This document shows positions 1 to 13,200 of a DNA stretch of 64,000 bases, one piece after another. The stretch comes from Lagopus muta. Lineage: Eukaryota; Chordata; Aves; Galliformes; Phasianidae. Each line of letters opens with the position of its first letter. Positions within the stretch are counted from its first letter, which is position 1. The stretch is taken from NCBI RefSeq assembly GCF_023343835.1, contig NC_064443.1, forward strand, positions 9,114,001 through 9,178,000, written 5' to 3'. Made by a program: the position numbers and the translations under genes. The notes beneath the pieces are model-generated. The model saw only the letters and a program-made list of their open reading frames with translations. It was not told the origin of the DNA and ran no database searches.

Positions 1-2099
1 CTGCCCATCCCAAGAGGGATCATCTCCTCTGGGACCACCCCATCCCTTCGTGCCCCATCTGAAGCTCCCCGAATCTCTTTGTTACCTCCCAGCCCCGGGG
101 TCCCGGCGGGTATCCAGCACGAACGCAGCCCACGGGACGCAGGTGGGGCTGATCTCAGAGCCCCAGAGCCGCCTCCTCCCCTGGGCACTGTGAGCATCCC
201 GGCCTGGATGCAGCTCCGCTCATGGACGCGGCTCGCAGCCGGACTTCTGTGCCGCGGGAGGGCACCATCGGCCAAGCTTCGCCCGTTGAAGTTCAACGAT
301 GGCACCAATTTCTCCTACAGTGGCAGAAAACAGATTGGCCAAGGTGCATTCCAGCAAGCACCACCTGGATGCCTGGTTTGAATGCTGGAGAGATGGGAGA
401 GAGAACTACCCGTGTTCCTCCATCCTCTCCGCACAGCATCATCCCCAGGCGCAGTGATCACCTTCCCCCCGCCAGGGGCACCGTCTCCCAGCTGTCAGCA
501 CCCGGCCTCCCCACAGGTGTGAGGACAGGACGGCCCTTTGTGTGCCAGCCTCCCGGCCACCCGTTCCCCAGGGCAGGTTTTCAGCGGAGCTGGCACAGCT
601 CCCCAGCTTTTCAGCACCTCCCATCTCACTGCCACAAAGGGCAGCCCTGTCCCTGAGAGCCCAGCGCATCTCCTCTGTAAAGGATGGGGAGGAATGAGGA
701 GTGGGTCACCTCTCCGGAGAGCAGGAGTGGGGCATGTAGCCAAGAAAGGAGGGGTTTGGGAATGCAGAGCTTGGTCACCCTCTGCAGAGTGCCATATCCT
801 TCTCTTTGCAGCTCTTCCTACAATAGCAAATAAAAAGTAAAAAGAATCTGCTCACAGCCCCTGACCTGGCATGTGTCAAAGCCTGCGTGCTTGTACAGCG
901 GCCTTGGGATTGACACCTGGCTGGCAAGATGGGCAGTGAGCCCTTCAATCCCTGCAGAGCATCAGCCAGTGACCGCATGGTCCTGGCTGCCTGCCCACCT
1001 CCAGTTGGGAAATCCTGCTTGCTGTGCCCAGGCTGCAGGTGCTCCCAGCCTTGGCAGATCCCTCACTAGTGCCCACAGTTCCAGCACAAGTGGCTGTGTG
1101 CCCTCCCAGATGGGGTGATGGGCATGTGCACTGCTGCTGCTCTGGCTAGTGGCCTTGGATGCTTGGTAAACAGGCTTTTCCCTCCCCTCCTGAGCCTGCA
1201 GCACTTAGAGGGACCTTTAAATCACATTCAGCCCTTTTGTTTTCCCTGTGCTGTTTCCTTGTCCTGTGCTGCACATCACTGCACAGCCCTCCCCTGGCAC
1301 AGATCGTGGACAGAACACCGCTCAGGCAGGGGGAACAACGCTACACCACAGCAGCCAGGAGGCAGCAGGACGAAGTGCACAGGGTTAAAGCTTTCTCCAT
1401 TCCCCCGCTGAGCCTCCCCTCTCCAAAAACAAACCGTGTGGTTCCCTGCACACAGCTCCCTGCTGTGCTCACCACTTTCCAAAGCCCGTGCCAGCACATC
1501 CCTCCGTGCCTTCCCTCCTCTGCAGGGATCACGCTGAGTGCTGGCCCTTCCTGCCCTCTGTCTCTCAGATCATTAACTAACTCCACTCTCGCTCTCTCTC
1601 TCTCTTTTTTTTTTTCTTCTTCCCTTTTGAACATATCAGCCTAATGGAATCAAAGAGGCATTTCAGTGACTCAGGCGTTTCCCATTGCCCTATTCCAGCA
1701 TCCTCTACTCTTAACGCTGAGAGCTTTTCACGTCCTATTTGGAACTGATAGGAAGCCCTTTCATTGTTTCACTACATGGATATTAACACTGATGAAGGAA
1801 ATGCTCCATCTGATAACAGAACCGTTGAAAAGAGCACCATTTCCAAATGAGCAGACTCTGAGACAGTGCACGACTGCTGCTGACATTGCTTTGCACGCTC
1901 CCTTGGGCATGGCAGGCACCACCTCCCCGTGAACCACATCCATGCCAGCTGGGATACTGCCTTCCGACCTCCTCGGAATGGCCTCTTCCTTGTCACAGGC
2001 ATGTGATGTTGCACAGGTTTATTCTGGAGGTCACCTCTGTGCCTTTCAGGCTGCAAGGGAGAGCTGCCATTGCTCTGAGACGCTGACTTGGGTAGCCCA
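1..2099. other. Upstream intergenic stretch
   Basis: No coding exon, RNA gene or interspersed repeat is recognised. A CT/T-rich tract lies at 1589-1628, and the only notable part is the element at 1640-1880. Confidence 0.7.
1640..1880. promoter_or_regulatory. Possible distal conserved element with overlapping E-box/GATA
   Basis: CATCTGATAA at 1807-1816 overlaps an E-box (CATCTG) and a GATA site (TGATAA). Another GATA site (TGATAG) lies at 1746-1751. The block is repeat-free. It is about 20 kb upstream of the candidate distal exon. A link to the mammalian -77 enhancer is only a guess based on the compactness of bird genomes. Confidence 0.25.
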
Positions 2100-2383
2100 A
2101 CGGCCAACAGCAACATCAACCTTGTTGACAGGACAAGAGTTAAAGGCCTTAAGTTGTACCTACAGGGAAGGTTCAGGTTGGATGTTAGGAAAAACTTCTC
2201 TAAAAGAGGGGTAATGCATTGGAGCGGGCTGCCGAGGGAGCTGGTGGAGTCCCCATTCCTGGAGATGTTCACTAAAAGGGTAGATGTCACATCGAGTGAC
2301 ATGGCCTAGAGTGATCAGGGGCATGGGTTGACAGCTGGACTAGATGATCTTAGTGATCTTTCCAACCTTCATTATTCTATGAC
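2100..2383 (+). mobile_element. CR1 LINE fragment, 3' end
   Basis: The sequence resembles the CR1 3' end: ttggatgttaggaaaaact, then gtgacatggcct, then ctggactagatgatctt and the terminal ttattctatga. It is 5'-truncated and diverged, non-coding. Confidence 0.85.
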
Positions 2384-2824
2384 CATGGCTGGAGGGAATG
2401 GGTTCTGCTCAAGAAGCTGTGGAAGAAGATCATCCCATGGTCCAAGAAGATGTTGAGCAGATTTTAAGGCATTCTCTGAAGCCTTCAATGAATTAAAAAT
2501 GAGAAATTCAAGCTTCTAAGTGGAGCTCAGAAAAGACAGTAAGACCCACAAGGTCAGCTATGAAGAGCCAAGAGCACTGAGCGTCATGCATAGCCACCAA
2601 TATCTGATGGTGGCAGCTTTGTCCTACCAATGGGCTCTGTGAGCAGCACCGACATGATTTCTCCTCAGGCCATACCCAAGTCAGGAGCAACCCACAGAAA
2701 CATCTCTTTCTCAAGCCTTTTGATCATCTGGGAACTTTCTGCTCTCCCTGACACCTCTCCAAAGCTGGCTGGCACTCCTGAAAGTCATTTCCTCCTGCTG
2801 TTGCCGCCCTAATCAATTAGCCAC

Positions 2825-2834
2825 CTATAAATAG
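2825..2834. promoter_or_regulatory. MEF2 motif
   Basis: CTATAAATAG is a perfect YTAWWWWTAR site in an AT-rich patch of the upstream flank. It could also read as a TATA box; no gene follows. Confidence 0.25.
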
Positions 2835-3291
2835 CCTCTCTGATTTCATGGTGTCATCTGGAATGCATCATCACCACCAGCTTCCCCCTCTACCTGGGAG
2901 CGGTCCCTTTCCAGTGCACAGGGTGGGATCACCACACGTCCGCCCTGCCTCTGTGATGTTTCCCACTGCCCGCTGACTTTCTGCTCTGCCAGCCCCCTCC
3001 TGCCCTGTGCCACTGCACCAGTTCAGGTCTCAGCAGTTTGATGCTTTGGCTCAGCACAGAAAGGTCCCAGTCACAAGCTCAGTTCAGATCAGCGGTTATC
3101 CCTGCATGGTCCCTCCGTTTGGAGGTTATCCCATCCCTCCCCTGCTGACCCTGGGGATGGTCCAGCTTCCAGAAACAAAGCCCAACATTGGTCTTGTTTG
3201 CAAGCAAACCTCCTGCTTCACTAGAAGGAGTGAAAAACACCTTAGGAAGTTTTGGATGTCACCAGTCCAGGGTGGGCAGCATAGTGAACTG

Positions 3292-3375
3292 TAGAATCAT
3301 AAGGGCTGGAAAAGAGCACTGAGATCATCGGGTCCAACCTCAACCCACACCAACCATGCCAATAACCACCAGCTT
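3292..3375 (-). mobile_element. CR1 LINE fragment, short
   Basis: Starts tagaatcataagggctgga and continues agatcatcgggtccaacc, the reverse complement of a CR1 3' end. About 85 bp survive. Confidence 0.75.
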
Positions 3376-6300
3376 GGCAGCACACACCTGAGGTGATCTC
3401 TTCCCACACTGGTGGCACTCCCTGTGCACCAACAGCAGGGCTTCATGTGGCTGCTGCTGCAGGACAGACACTGTTAAATTTTTCTTCCCTTGTCCAAGGA
3501 AAAACACTTACATTACACACTAACAACCAAAACGTTCACAGAAAGAAACATGGGAGGAATGGGGAATTGTTGCTGGCTGGCAGGGGTCCCTGCTTTTACT
3601 ATCACTTCTTCCCCAGCAGATGTGCAAAGCACAAACCCAAGGAGCCCATCATGGTTTTGTGGGAATTCACATTTTTTAAACGTGCTTCTGCAGAAAAGGG
3701 GAAATTCAAAATCATCCATCAAGCTTTTGGGTTGTTTTTTTTAAATCTTTTTTTAGGAGAACCTCTTTGCTGTGCCGTCAGAGGGAGCAGAGGCTGAGCA
3801 GTTAACAATCTCTTCCCTCGCGTCTCGCCTCTGCAGCGCAGCCCCTTGGCACCACCAGAGGAAGTCACCAGCAGAGTGTTCCCGTAAGCTGCCCCTTTGA
3901 TCAGCTGTGATTTCTGTGGATCAAATGGCTCTGAGGACATAACAGCGAGCCCCAGGGCACGCAGTGACGGGCAGGGAAGCAGTGCCTCACAGGCTGGCCA
4001 AGCCCTGGATGTCACAGTCGGGAAGCAGCAACCACCAAACCCCAGGTGGGCGCCTCCAAATCCCACAGCAGCTGGGGGTTTGGTTCTGGCAGAGCTCCTG
4101 TGACAAGGTTGTATGTCAAAAATCTTGCCCTGCTGTGCTTGTGGGGTTTTCTATGTATAAAAGGCCAGGAGATGAGAGCTTAGTTCCTTGGGAGGGACCC
4201 TAGTGGCATCACCATCTGGATGGCCCTTGGAAAAGGTACAACCCATCAACACCTACCATCCCATTGTGGCCTTCTGCCTTGAGGGCACATTGCTCTGGAA
4301 ACAGCCACCCTACCTAGCCTTACTGCTCTGTGCCACAAAACACAGCTCCTACATGGAGTCTCTGCTGGCTATAATAAGAGCCAGCAAGTTTCTTAAATTT
4401 CTAATTAATGACAGGGTTCCATAAATCCCCAGCTGCTGGGGTCAGGTGTTTCGCTGTTCAGATGTGGTTTATACTTTTTTAATAGAAGCGCAGATCTCAT
4501 AGACCTTGGGATTACAGATAGATATCTTTCTGTCTCCCTAAAAGCAGCAGGCAGGTGAAAATAACACCCCAAATTATTCATCTTCATCAAATTTCTCAAC
4601 TTTGGTCATTCACATCAGCTACAGGCTTGGAGCAGGCACAGGCTGAACCCCCGTGGACCAGGCAGGGAAATGGGATGCTCACCTTGGATAAACCCCTATA
4701 CAGACACAAAGCATCTGGATCAGAGGATGAGACCTCTCTGCGCAGTGGGGGGGTCAGGGCAGCAGGCAGGGATGCTGCATGCCCCAGGGATGCTCAGGCA
4801 GGGATTTGTGGGCTCTTCATGGACCAGCTCTAAGTGTAATTCCACACAGCTGGAGGGAAACCCCAGCTGCAGTCCTGAAAAATAACAAATAATAAAAGTG
4901 GCTGCGAGCAGCAGCGGGGCTGGCAGGAAACATTCCCAGTAGCAGCTGCTTCCTGAGCGCGACATTTATTTGATCCCCTGGCACCATCTGGGCCATGCCC
5001 CACTCTTTGTTTTCATTAAGAGTTTAGAAAAACAATTCAGCTTTGACTAATTGCTCTTTAAGGTCCCAGGCTCACCCTTTCTCCTCCCCCCACATTTCCT
5101 CTCCCCCCACCCCATGCGTTCCATCCCCACTGCCCAGCCCCAGGCTCTCCCCTTGACCCACACCATGCGGTCTGCCTTGTCCCCATCTTCCCAGGTACCT
5201 GTTGTCCCCCAAAACCAGGTGAGATGTCTTCATATGCTGACTCCTGTGAGCATCTTCCCTCCCCACATAAGCATAGGGTACCATGATGAGCCCAGGGATC
5301 CCAATTTTCCTGTGATGCACTGGGATGTAGCAGTCTGAGTGCTGTAAATTCTCAGCCAAGCAGATGGGACTGGATCCTGCATGTGGGCACCTCCCAAATC
5401 CTGACAGTGCCCTGCCCAGACCTCTCGCTGTCTTCTTTCCATCCCTAATGTGAGTGTGCTGCCCTGGGGGAAGCAGCCCTACGACCCTGACTGTTTTGTC
5501 TGACACGTAGTTTCCACTCTGGAATAATCAGCGAGAAAAGTGTCAAGCCTTGATGTGAAATCCTTGCCTCTCCAGGAGGGGGTTGTTATTGCATAGGACT
5601 TTCTTGTTCCCCCTCACCTGATGGCTTTAGCAGAATCCACAGTAAGGACAAGGAACTGGAGGAATTCCGGCCCTCTAATTACACTTGCTGGGAGGAATTT
5701 GCTTTTGCAATATCCCTGCTGAGTTAACCTAACAGGCATGGCGACGAGGCTTTCTTTATTTAATTAGCAGCTCCACCGTGAAGTTCTCTCCACGGCACGC
5801 ACACACGGGCTGCCCCCTCCTCGAGCTCTGCAGCAGTGTTTGTCCCTCTCCCTTCACCCTTTGCCCTCTGCAATCCTCTGCCAAAGCTCAAAGCACTTTT
5901 ACACCTTCCTACTCCCACTTTCCGGTCCTCAAAAGTTTGCTTGGGTTGGGGCAGAGGCTCCATTTCCTCGCTCCTTCCTAACAAGCGTTTCCTGCTCCTT
6001 GCTGCCTGCCATTCTTTGGAGCTCATGAAGTGCTGGATTTCCTTCCCTGGGAACCCCGCTGGCTCTGCTGTGCTCAGAGCTCTGGATAACTCATCCCCAC
6101 ATCGGCACCCCATGGTGTGCATGTAGCCCCATCAACAAGGCGATGGCAGCGGGGACGGCGGCTGCATGGGAAACCGCAGTCACCAGCTGTGATCCCGCTT
6201 CCTATGGGGTGGGTTTCTGTGCAGTCTGGGGTCGCTGCTGGACAAGGCAGGGACATTGGCATCACTAGCATGTGTTGGCTGTGAGCTGCTTTGGAGCCTG

Positions 6301-6474
6301 CAACAATACTCAAAGGGCACAGAGAAGCTCGTGAGTAGAGGTGGTCTCTAGAGAGGCCAGGTTGCTTTCAGGTGTTGTGAGCAGCAGCAATGTTGTAATC
6401 AGCAGCAGAACACTGAGGCCAGAATTTGAACCTTGGATGGGCTTTTCCATGCAAGCCAACCAGGTAAACAATAG
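3376..6474. other. Upstream intergenic stretch
   Basis: No gene recognised. A TATAAAAGG string occurs at 4156-4164 without any supporting coding or splice structure downstream. AT-rich patches at 4360-4430 and 5690-5770 could be conserved. Confidence 0.65.
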
Positions 6475-6978
6475 AGAATCATAGAATCATTAAGGTTGGA
6501 AAAAAACAGTAAGATATTCCAGTCCAAAAAATGACCCACCGCTGTGCCCAATAAACCACATCCCGCAGTGCCACATCTCCACAGCTCTGGAACACCTCCA
6601 AGGACAGGGACTCCACCACCTCCCCAGGCAGCCTGTGCCAATGCCTAACCGCTCTTTCAGAGAATAAATGTTTTTTAATATCTGACTTGAACCTCCCCGG
6701 GGGTGACTTAAGGCCACCACCTCTCTTTTGCTTGGGAGTTCTATTGCTGTTACTTGGGAGAGGAGGCCGACCCCCACCTCAACGCCATCTCCTTTCAGAC
6801 AGCTGTAGAGAGCAATGAGGGCTCCCCTGATCCTCCTCCAGAATGAACAATCTCAGTTCTCTCAGCTGCTTGCCATAGACTTTTGCTCCAGATCCTTCAC
6901 ATCTCTGTTGCTCTGTTGCCCTTCTCTGGACATGCTCCAGAGCCTTGATATCTTATAGTGAAGGCCCCCAAACTGAAC
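6475..6978 (-). mobile_element. CR1 LINE fragment, about 500 bp
   Basis: Begins agaatcatagaatcattaag and shows the reverse CR1 hallmarks: cctccccaggcagcctgtgc, tctgacttgaacctcccc and ctggacatgctccagagcct. It is a 5'-truncated copy of the 3' part with no intact ORF. Confidence 0.9.
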
Positions 6979-8126
6979 AATCGCTAATACAATAAAACTA
7001 AGCAAAGAAACAGAAACAATAATTTGAGCAAACTTGGACATCTGTAACTTGTAGAAGATTGAGCTCGCCCAATGGGCTATTGGAGGAGAATGAATCTGAA
7101 AACCTCTCAGTGATGCATTTCAGAGTCAGTGCATTACCCAGGTTCAGCTAAATGACATGTTGATAAATTAAGCAGTCTGTGGCCACAAGCAAATGGGATT
7201 TGCAGATATCTGGAAGGAAAACAAACAGAAACTACAGTGAGAGCCAGCTGAGGTCTTACCAGCATTAAAGCAGAGGAAACTTAAAGGAAATAACCTAAAG
7301 ATGGGCACAGAAGAGGAGAAGATCCTCATGGTATATCATGAGGCAAGCATAGAAGGGGGCTGTCCTGTTAGCCATGACCCCACTGATGTAGGTAAGTGGA
7401 GGAGGGGAGACAATTTGTACAGGCAGGTCCATTGCCAGCTGTTGCTGTCATGCTGGTTAGGTTTCTCCAGGATCCAAACTGAGGAAGAGGAGAGCAGAGA
7501 TGTGCATGGAGATGGGATCTGAGAACAGGAGGTTGTGTGGCATGGAGGAGATGCACCTCATCTCCCCAGAGCATATCCAACTCCCTGCTATGCTGCAACC
7601 ACCAAGGGATCTGCAACTAGAGTCTGAGCACCTAAGGCTGAATCAGAGCCCCCGGGCATCCCTTTGCTCCCATTCCCAAGCAGAACAGCAGGGCTGCATC
7701 CAGCTGGGTACTGCTCAGGGCGTTGGAGCTCCAGGCAGGCTGCAGGAAGCGTGACTCGGCTTTCCAGCACGCAGGAATGCAGGACAGCACAGCAGCAGCT
7801 TCCTGCCTCCTGCTGCACACTTCCTGCCCCAGCACAAGGCTTACTGGAAACCCTAGCACTGCCCAGTGCAGCCACCAGCATTTTTCAGGTGTCACTGGGT
7901 GATGTGAGCCTCTGCCTTGCTGTTCCTACTGGCTCATGCTGTTGCTGATGGATTGGGACTGTTCTCTTTCTGTAAGAGTATAAAAGTCAGGGAGGAGAGC
8001 AGAGAGGGAGAAGGTGAACAGAGGATTTGTCCTTGCAGGGTTTGGACTCCCCAGGCAGCAGTGGCTGTGTGGTGGGCTCTTCTTCCAACACCACTGCAGG
8101 CTCAGGGCAGTGTGGCTGGCAAGCTG
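6979..8126. other. Upstream intergenic stretch between CR1 copies
   Basis: I see nothing identifiable. A TATAAAAG string lies at 7979-7986, shortly before the CR1 fragment. Confidence 0.65.
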
Positions 8127-8772
8127 CATGAAGGAAAAGGATCTGGAGGTGTTAGGTAACAGATGGGTGAACATGAGCCAGCAGTGTACCCAGAAGGACA
8201 AGAAGACCAATGGCATCCTGGCTTGTATCAACAGTAGTGTGGCCAGCAGGAGCAGAAGGAGCCTTTCTGTATTCAGCTCTGGTGAGGCTATGCCTTGAGC
8301 ACTGGGCTCAGCTTTGGGACCCTTGAGGCCATGGATCTTGTCCAGAGTAGGGCAAAGGAGCTGTGAAGGGTCTGGAACACAAGACTTACAGAGAGCAGCT
8401 GAGGGAACTGGGATGGGCAGTATGGAGAAGAGGCTCAAGGGAAACCTCATCACTCTGTAGAACTGCCTGAACGGAGGTGGTGGCAAGGTGAGGATTGGTC
8501 TCTTCTCCCAGGTAACAGCAATAGGATGACAGGTGATGGTCTTAAGTTGCCCCGTGGAGGTTGAAGTCAGATATTAGGAAACATTTCTTCTTTGAAAAAG
8601 TGGTCAGGCATTGGAACAGGCTGCTGGGGAGTGAGTGGAGTCCCTGTCCCTGGAGTTGTTCCAGAACTGTGGAGATGTGGCACTGAGGGATGTGGTTTAT
8701 TGGGCATGGTGGTAGATTGATATTTGGACTAAATAATCTTAAATGTCTTTTCCAATCATTATGAATCCATGA
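8127..8772 (+). mobile_element. CR1 LINE fragment, about 650 bp
   Basis: Contains the CR1 reverse-transcriptase tail region: aatggcatcctggcttgtat, gtgtggccagcaggagcaga, ggctcaagggaaacctcatc and the terminal region tggactaaataatctt. It has frameshifts and stops, so no functional ORF. Confidence 0.9.
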
Positions 8773-11449
8773 AATCTCACCACTTCCAGCTTCTCATGCA
8801 CCCCCTTGACTCTCATCTTGTCTCCAGTTCCTCAAAGATGTTTTGCCATTGGGTTCCCTGTTGGCAACTCAATGCCAACACAGATGCTGTCCACACAGGG
8901 CAGCCCTGTGCCTCCTCACTCCTTCCACACCACTCTGAGGACAAGGACTCATCTCTCTTCTCTTTTGGGCTTCCCTGGTGGGCAGATAACAACCCCACTC
9001 CCAGTCCCCACCACAGACATCACCTGGTCAGATTATTATGCAGACACCCAGCTCCACCACAGCACAGAGGGGATGCAGTCTCTAGGCAGCCACAAATCAG
9101 TGTCACTTGCAGCAAGTCCCAGCTGGTCGAGTAGGATCCTGCCCTGCACTGGCAGCCACCTAATCTCCCCAAGGACAGTCCTTCAAGGCTGCTCCTGTTC
9201 CGACACAGATAAAAATCTGACCAAAATGTTTTCAACAGTAAGCTGGGTGTGATTACAAAGCAACCGTCCCCTACTGTCCAGCTGGGAAAGCTCAGCTGGG
9301 AGATCTCTTTTAGAAATAAATGGATTTTTAATTTCTCTCTATTTTCCTCCTCCCCTCCCCCCCCCCCTTTTTTTTCTGTGTGTGCCAATGAAAAATGTTG
9401 GGGGGCAGCCCTAAACCTGGCTGTCTTTGATGGACCAGAAACATGGCAGAGCCCTGCTGTTCTCCTGCCACCAGGAGATCCTTATGGCCTCAGTGACCCT
9501 TATGATTCCCTTCCAATTCAAGATATTTTATCATTTACAGAGCCCCACCCACAGAGGTGTGCAGGACATGGCTGGGATGGAGCACCAGTTATCCCCTGCC
9601 AGCAGACCTCAGTTACAGCATCATCCCAGCACAACTCTGCACGATTTAACAGTCCAGCTCTGCATTGACACAAGTCCCCCATTAATTAAAGAAACAACAC
9701 CAACAGGAAGAAAAAAAAAAACAACTATCACAGATAAAGTATTTGGCACAGGGGTTGAGGAGACAGTATTTTTGTCTTCAGGACCTTCTCTCTTTAGAGC
9801 TGCCAACCTGCAGCACAAATGTGTCAGAGCATGAAAACCATTCTGTGAAATTCAGCAGACTCATTAGCCATAGGCATTAAGGGTGAAAATTGACCAAAAC
9901 ATTCTGGAAAAAAAAATCGTATCTTGAAAAAAAAAACTTTTTTGGATGATGGCACATATCACAGCAAGACCCAAGGGGAGCAGAGCCAGCCCAGAGCTGG
10001 GTCACAAAGGCCCCAACAGCCCCATCCCTGCCGTGGAGTTTGGCTTAACCCCAGGGCTGAGCCCAATGCACGTCAAGGTCTGAGGGAATAAAGGGTTTTA
10101 TTAGCACTTCAATGAGCAGTGAGTTCCTGGGGAGCAGCAGGTACTTTGAAAAATAAGAAAACCCACAGCAGCACTTCAGAATTTTGAATCCTCAGAGCTA
10201 TAGGGAAATTGCAAACCAGTCACTTCACCATCGGAGGAAAATTAAAAGTCCAACTTCAGTGACAACAAAAACAACGCAAAGCCACGATGTGCAATAAACA
10301 GCGCAGGGAGCAGCAGGCTCTTTGAACAGGTTTTTTAATCTCCTCTCCCCTCTGCTCATAATATCGCCTTTATTATTTTCTGATGTGGAGCCTGATTCTC
10401 ACGAGGGAAACAGATGCTGACAGCAGAGTAATGGAGCACCAGCAATTTTGGCCAGGCAGCCCTCAGGGATTAATATGGCTGTAGAGAGGGAGAGGTATCA
10501 AGCAATAAAGCTGCCAGGTTGAGAGGGGTCCATCAGCAACGGATGCTCATACCAGCACAGTCCCTTCCTAATGCCCTGTGAGGTCTGACACTGGGGCTGG
10601 AGGAAAGGTGCCCCAAGGACAGGCATGGATGGGGTTGGTGAGATCCACATCCTCCAGCTCAGCTTTGCCTGTGGCTGAAGGCGACCCCGCAGCCCCTGGT
10701 GTGCACACTGGGAGCTGACGCCAATCCAGATCTCTCATCCTGTCCGTTCCTGCAGTAGAGCTCCCACTGCAAGGGAAAGCTCTCTTGGTGCCTACAGCTT
10801 GCCTGTGCCCTCCTGCCTGACAGCCGGACACGTGACTGTGGCTGGAGTGATGGATGGGGCTGGAGTTTCTCTTTAATAGGATCTCACAGTGGTTTCCGTA
10901 AGTTGATGGAGATTGCACAACACTACCAACTGCCATGACGGATATATTTTGCAACCAGGGGTTTTGTGCCACATCTGTAGGATGATATGCCAGGGCTTTC
11001 TGAGGAGGCCTGGGGAAGTCTGAACACAGGAAGAAAAAAAAAAGAAAGAAAAAGGAAAGGAAAAGAAAAAAGTCAACAAACTTCTTTCCATAGCAGCTAT
11101 TTTGGTGGGGCACCCTGGGGTGAGGGGAGCCAGCATCAGCCCAGCAGCTCTAGGCAGCTCTGCCCCAGCACAGCACCCAGCACAAATCCCCTCTCCCTGG
11201 GTGTGTGGCAATGCACATTGTAATGCCTGGCTGGAGCTGCAGGGATGGTCTGAGCTCTCCGAGATGTAGCTGGAAGACAGGGCTTGAGGTGGCACCAGGC
11301 TACCAGAGAAGACATGCTGCTGGAGCACAGTGGAACTTGTAGGGGTGGCTGTGGGCTGTCCCACTTTATGGCCCTGGGAAATGCCATCCCTGTCACCCCC
11401 CAGCCTGGTGGCTCATGCCAGAGGGTGCAGCCTTCCATGTCCTGAGCCA

Positions 11450-11496
11450 ACACCATATACTGTATATACTGTATATACCATATACCATATACAACA
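11450..11496 (+). repeat. Short tandem ATACTGTAT / ATACCAT repeat
   Basis: catatactgtatatactgta followed by tataccatataccatatac: a small imperfect, partly palindromic tandem repeat. Confidence 0.8.
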
Positions 11497-13167
11497 CCTT
11501 CAGTATTTCTAAGTGGGAGAAAAAAAAAGAGTCCAGGATATATGGACTCCTTGTTTGGCAGATGTTGGTGAAGACATTCAAAGAGACACACAAGAACCTC
11601 ATGTTTCCCAGACACCAGTTCCAGCAGCTCTGTGGTAGAAGCCTACAACTGTGACCTAAGGAAACACTGACTCTCAGCATCAATCCGTAAATTATCGTCA
11701 TATCTTTCAATCCTCAACAACCTTGAAATATACAACGGAGTCCTAAATGCAGACAAATCAGCACATCCCAAAGTAGTAGCCCCAAAATATTACCTCTGTA
11801 ATATCTTTGGGCCCTGTCAATAAGTGTCATGTTGACTCCATCAGATTAAGGAGGCCAAGAAAAGAATTTCAGGATTGCTGAGTTCCTGGGCTTGCATGCA
11901 GCCATCAGATTCCAGTTTAGGAAGAAAGACGTTCTCTGACGTGAAGGTCTCTGCAGACTAAACAAACCAGGCCATAGGAAAAGGAATCAGATGACCCAGC
12001 ACCTGTAAGATGCAAGCCACGGTTCTTGTCTATGATCCACATCCAAAGAGTCAGAAAGGGGCATTCTGCACAAATATTCCATCACATCAGTGCACAAAGA
12101 CAAAACTGTGCCCTTCCAAGGCAGGCATCCATTACCAACTCCAAATTCCCCTGGAGATTTTGCTGCAACACAGCTGCACCTTGCAGAGCAGGACACCGCT
12201 GATGTGGGATGTCTCCCCTGCCATTCATCAGCAGGGAGGTGAGGATGCAGAAAGCAGCATGGAACCAAAGCTGCAGAGATGCTCAGGGCTTAAGTGACTG
12301 AAAATGAAAGCACTGGGACGTTTTTTCACCCCGCACTTGACAGTGGGGATGTGATAACATCAGAGATGCTGAGCAGAGAGCATCTCTTCTGGAAGATTGA
12401 TTATGCCAGCAAGGAACCAAGCCAAAAACATCACATCAGCCTCTGTCCCCTTCTAGCTGAGCCCTGCAGCAAGCTGGCTGCTGCAGGGCCAATGCCAACA
12501 AGCCAGACCCAGCACTGTTTGTGCCATCCCACTGCACCATTCTGGGTTTCCCTGCTCCAGCCAAGGACTGGCCCAGCCAGGGAGCAGACAGCTCTTTGTC
12601 CCCAAATCCAATGGGTTGAAGACACTTCACATGCCAACTAGATCTCTTTGGTACTAAGGAAACCTTTTAAAAAACCCAGTAGGCCATGACGCAATGGTAG
12701 ATCTGCTAAAGACTCCTCTGCATCTCACCCACGTCCTCCATCTCTGCCAACACATCTGAGTCCAACCTGGGCCCAGACCTGTGAACAACTGCGGCCTGAG
12801 CATAACCAAGGAGCAGAGGTTATCATACAGAGGGGTCTCACTGCTATGAGATGGGGAAGATCTCACTGAATTGCCTCTCTCCACAAGGAGCCACTTCCCA
12901 TGTTGGCACAAGGGAGAAGATGTACTGCAGTGCATTTTCCAGTGGCTAACCCAGCAACTGCCTAAACTCCTCCTGGCAACTGCTCCTCTCCTTGCAGGTA
13001 ACTGGAAGCAATTCCCTTTTTCCAGATAGAGTCTGGACCCACAAATCATTCACACAAAGCAACGGGTCCATCTGCTGCCTTACTTCTGCCTCCTCCATTG
13101 CCTCCTGCCAATTTGCAGAATAACAGGGAAAGCACAGTTTTTCAAATTCCAGACCTGCTTTTGGAAG

Positions 13168-13168
<1 letters not shown>

Positions 13169-13198
<30 letters not shown>

Positions 13199-13200
13199 AG
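13169..13200 (+). repeat. Poly(A)-rich tract
   Basis: Two A runs of 18 and 13 separated by one G. Similar tracts are at 17811-17860, 42766-42790, 47480-47499 and (as T) 55869-55905. No gene signal accompanies them. Confidence 0.9.

Noticed and set aside
4156..4164. TATAAAAGG string, with another TATAAAAG at 7979-7986
   Set aside because: Good TATA boxes in isolation, but no CpG, start, splice or coding support downstream.
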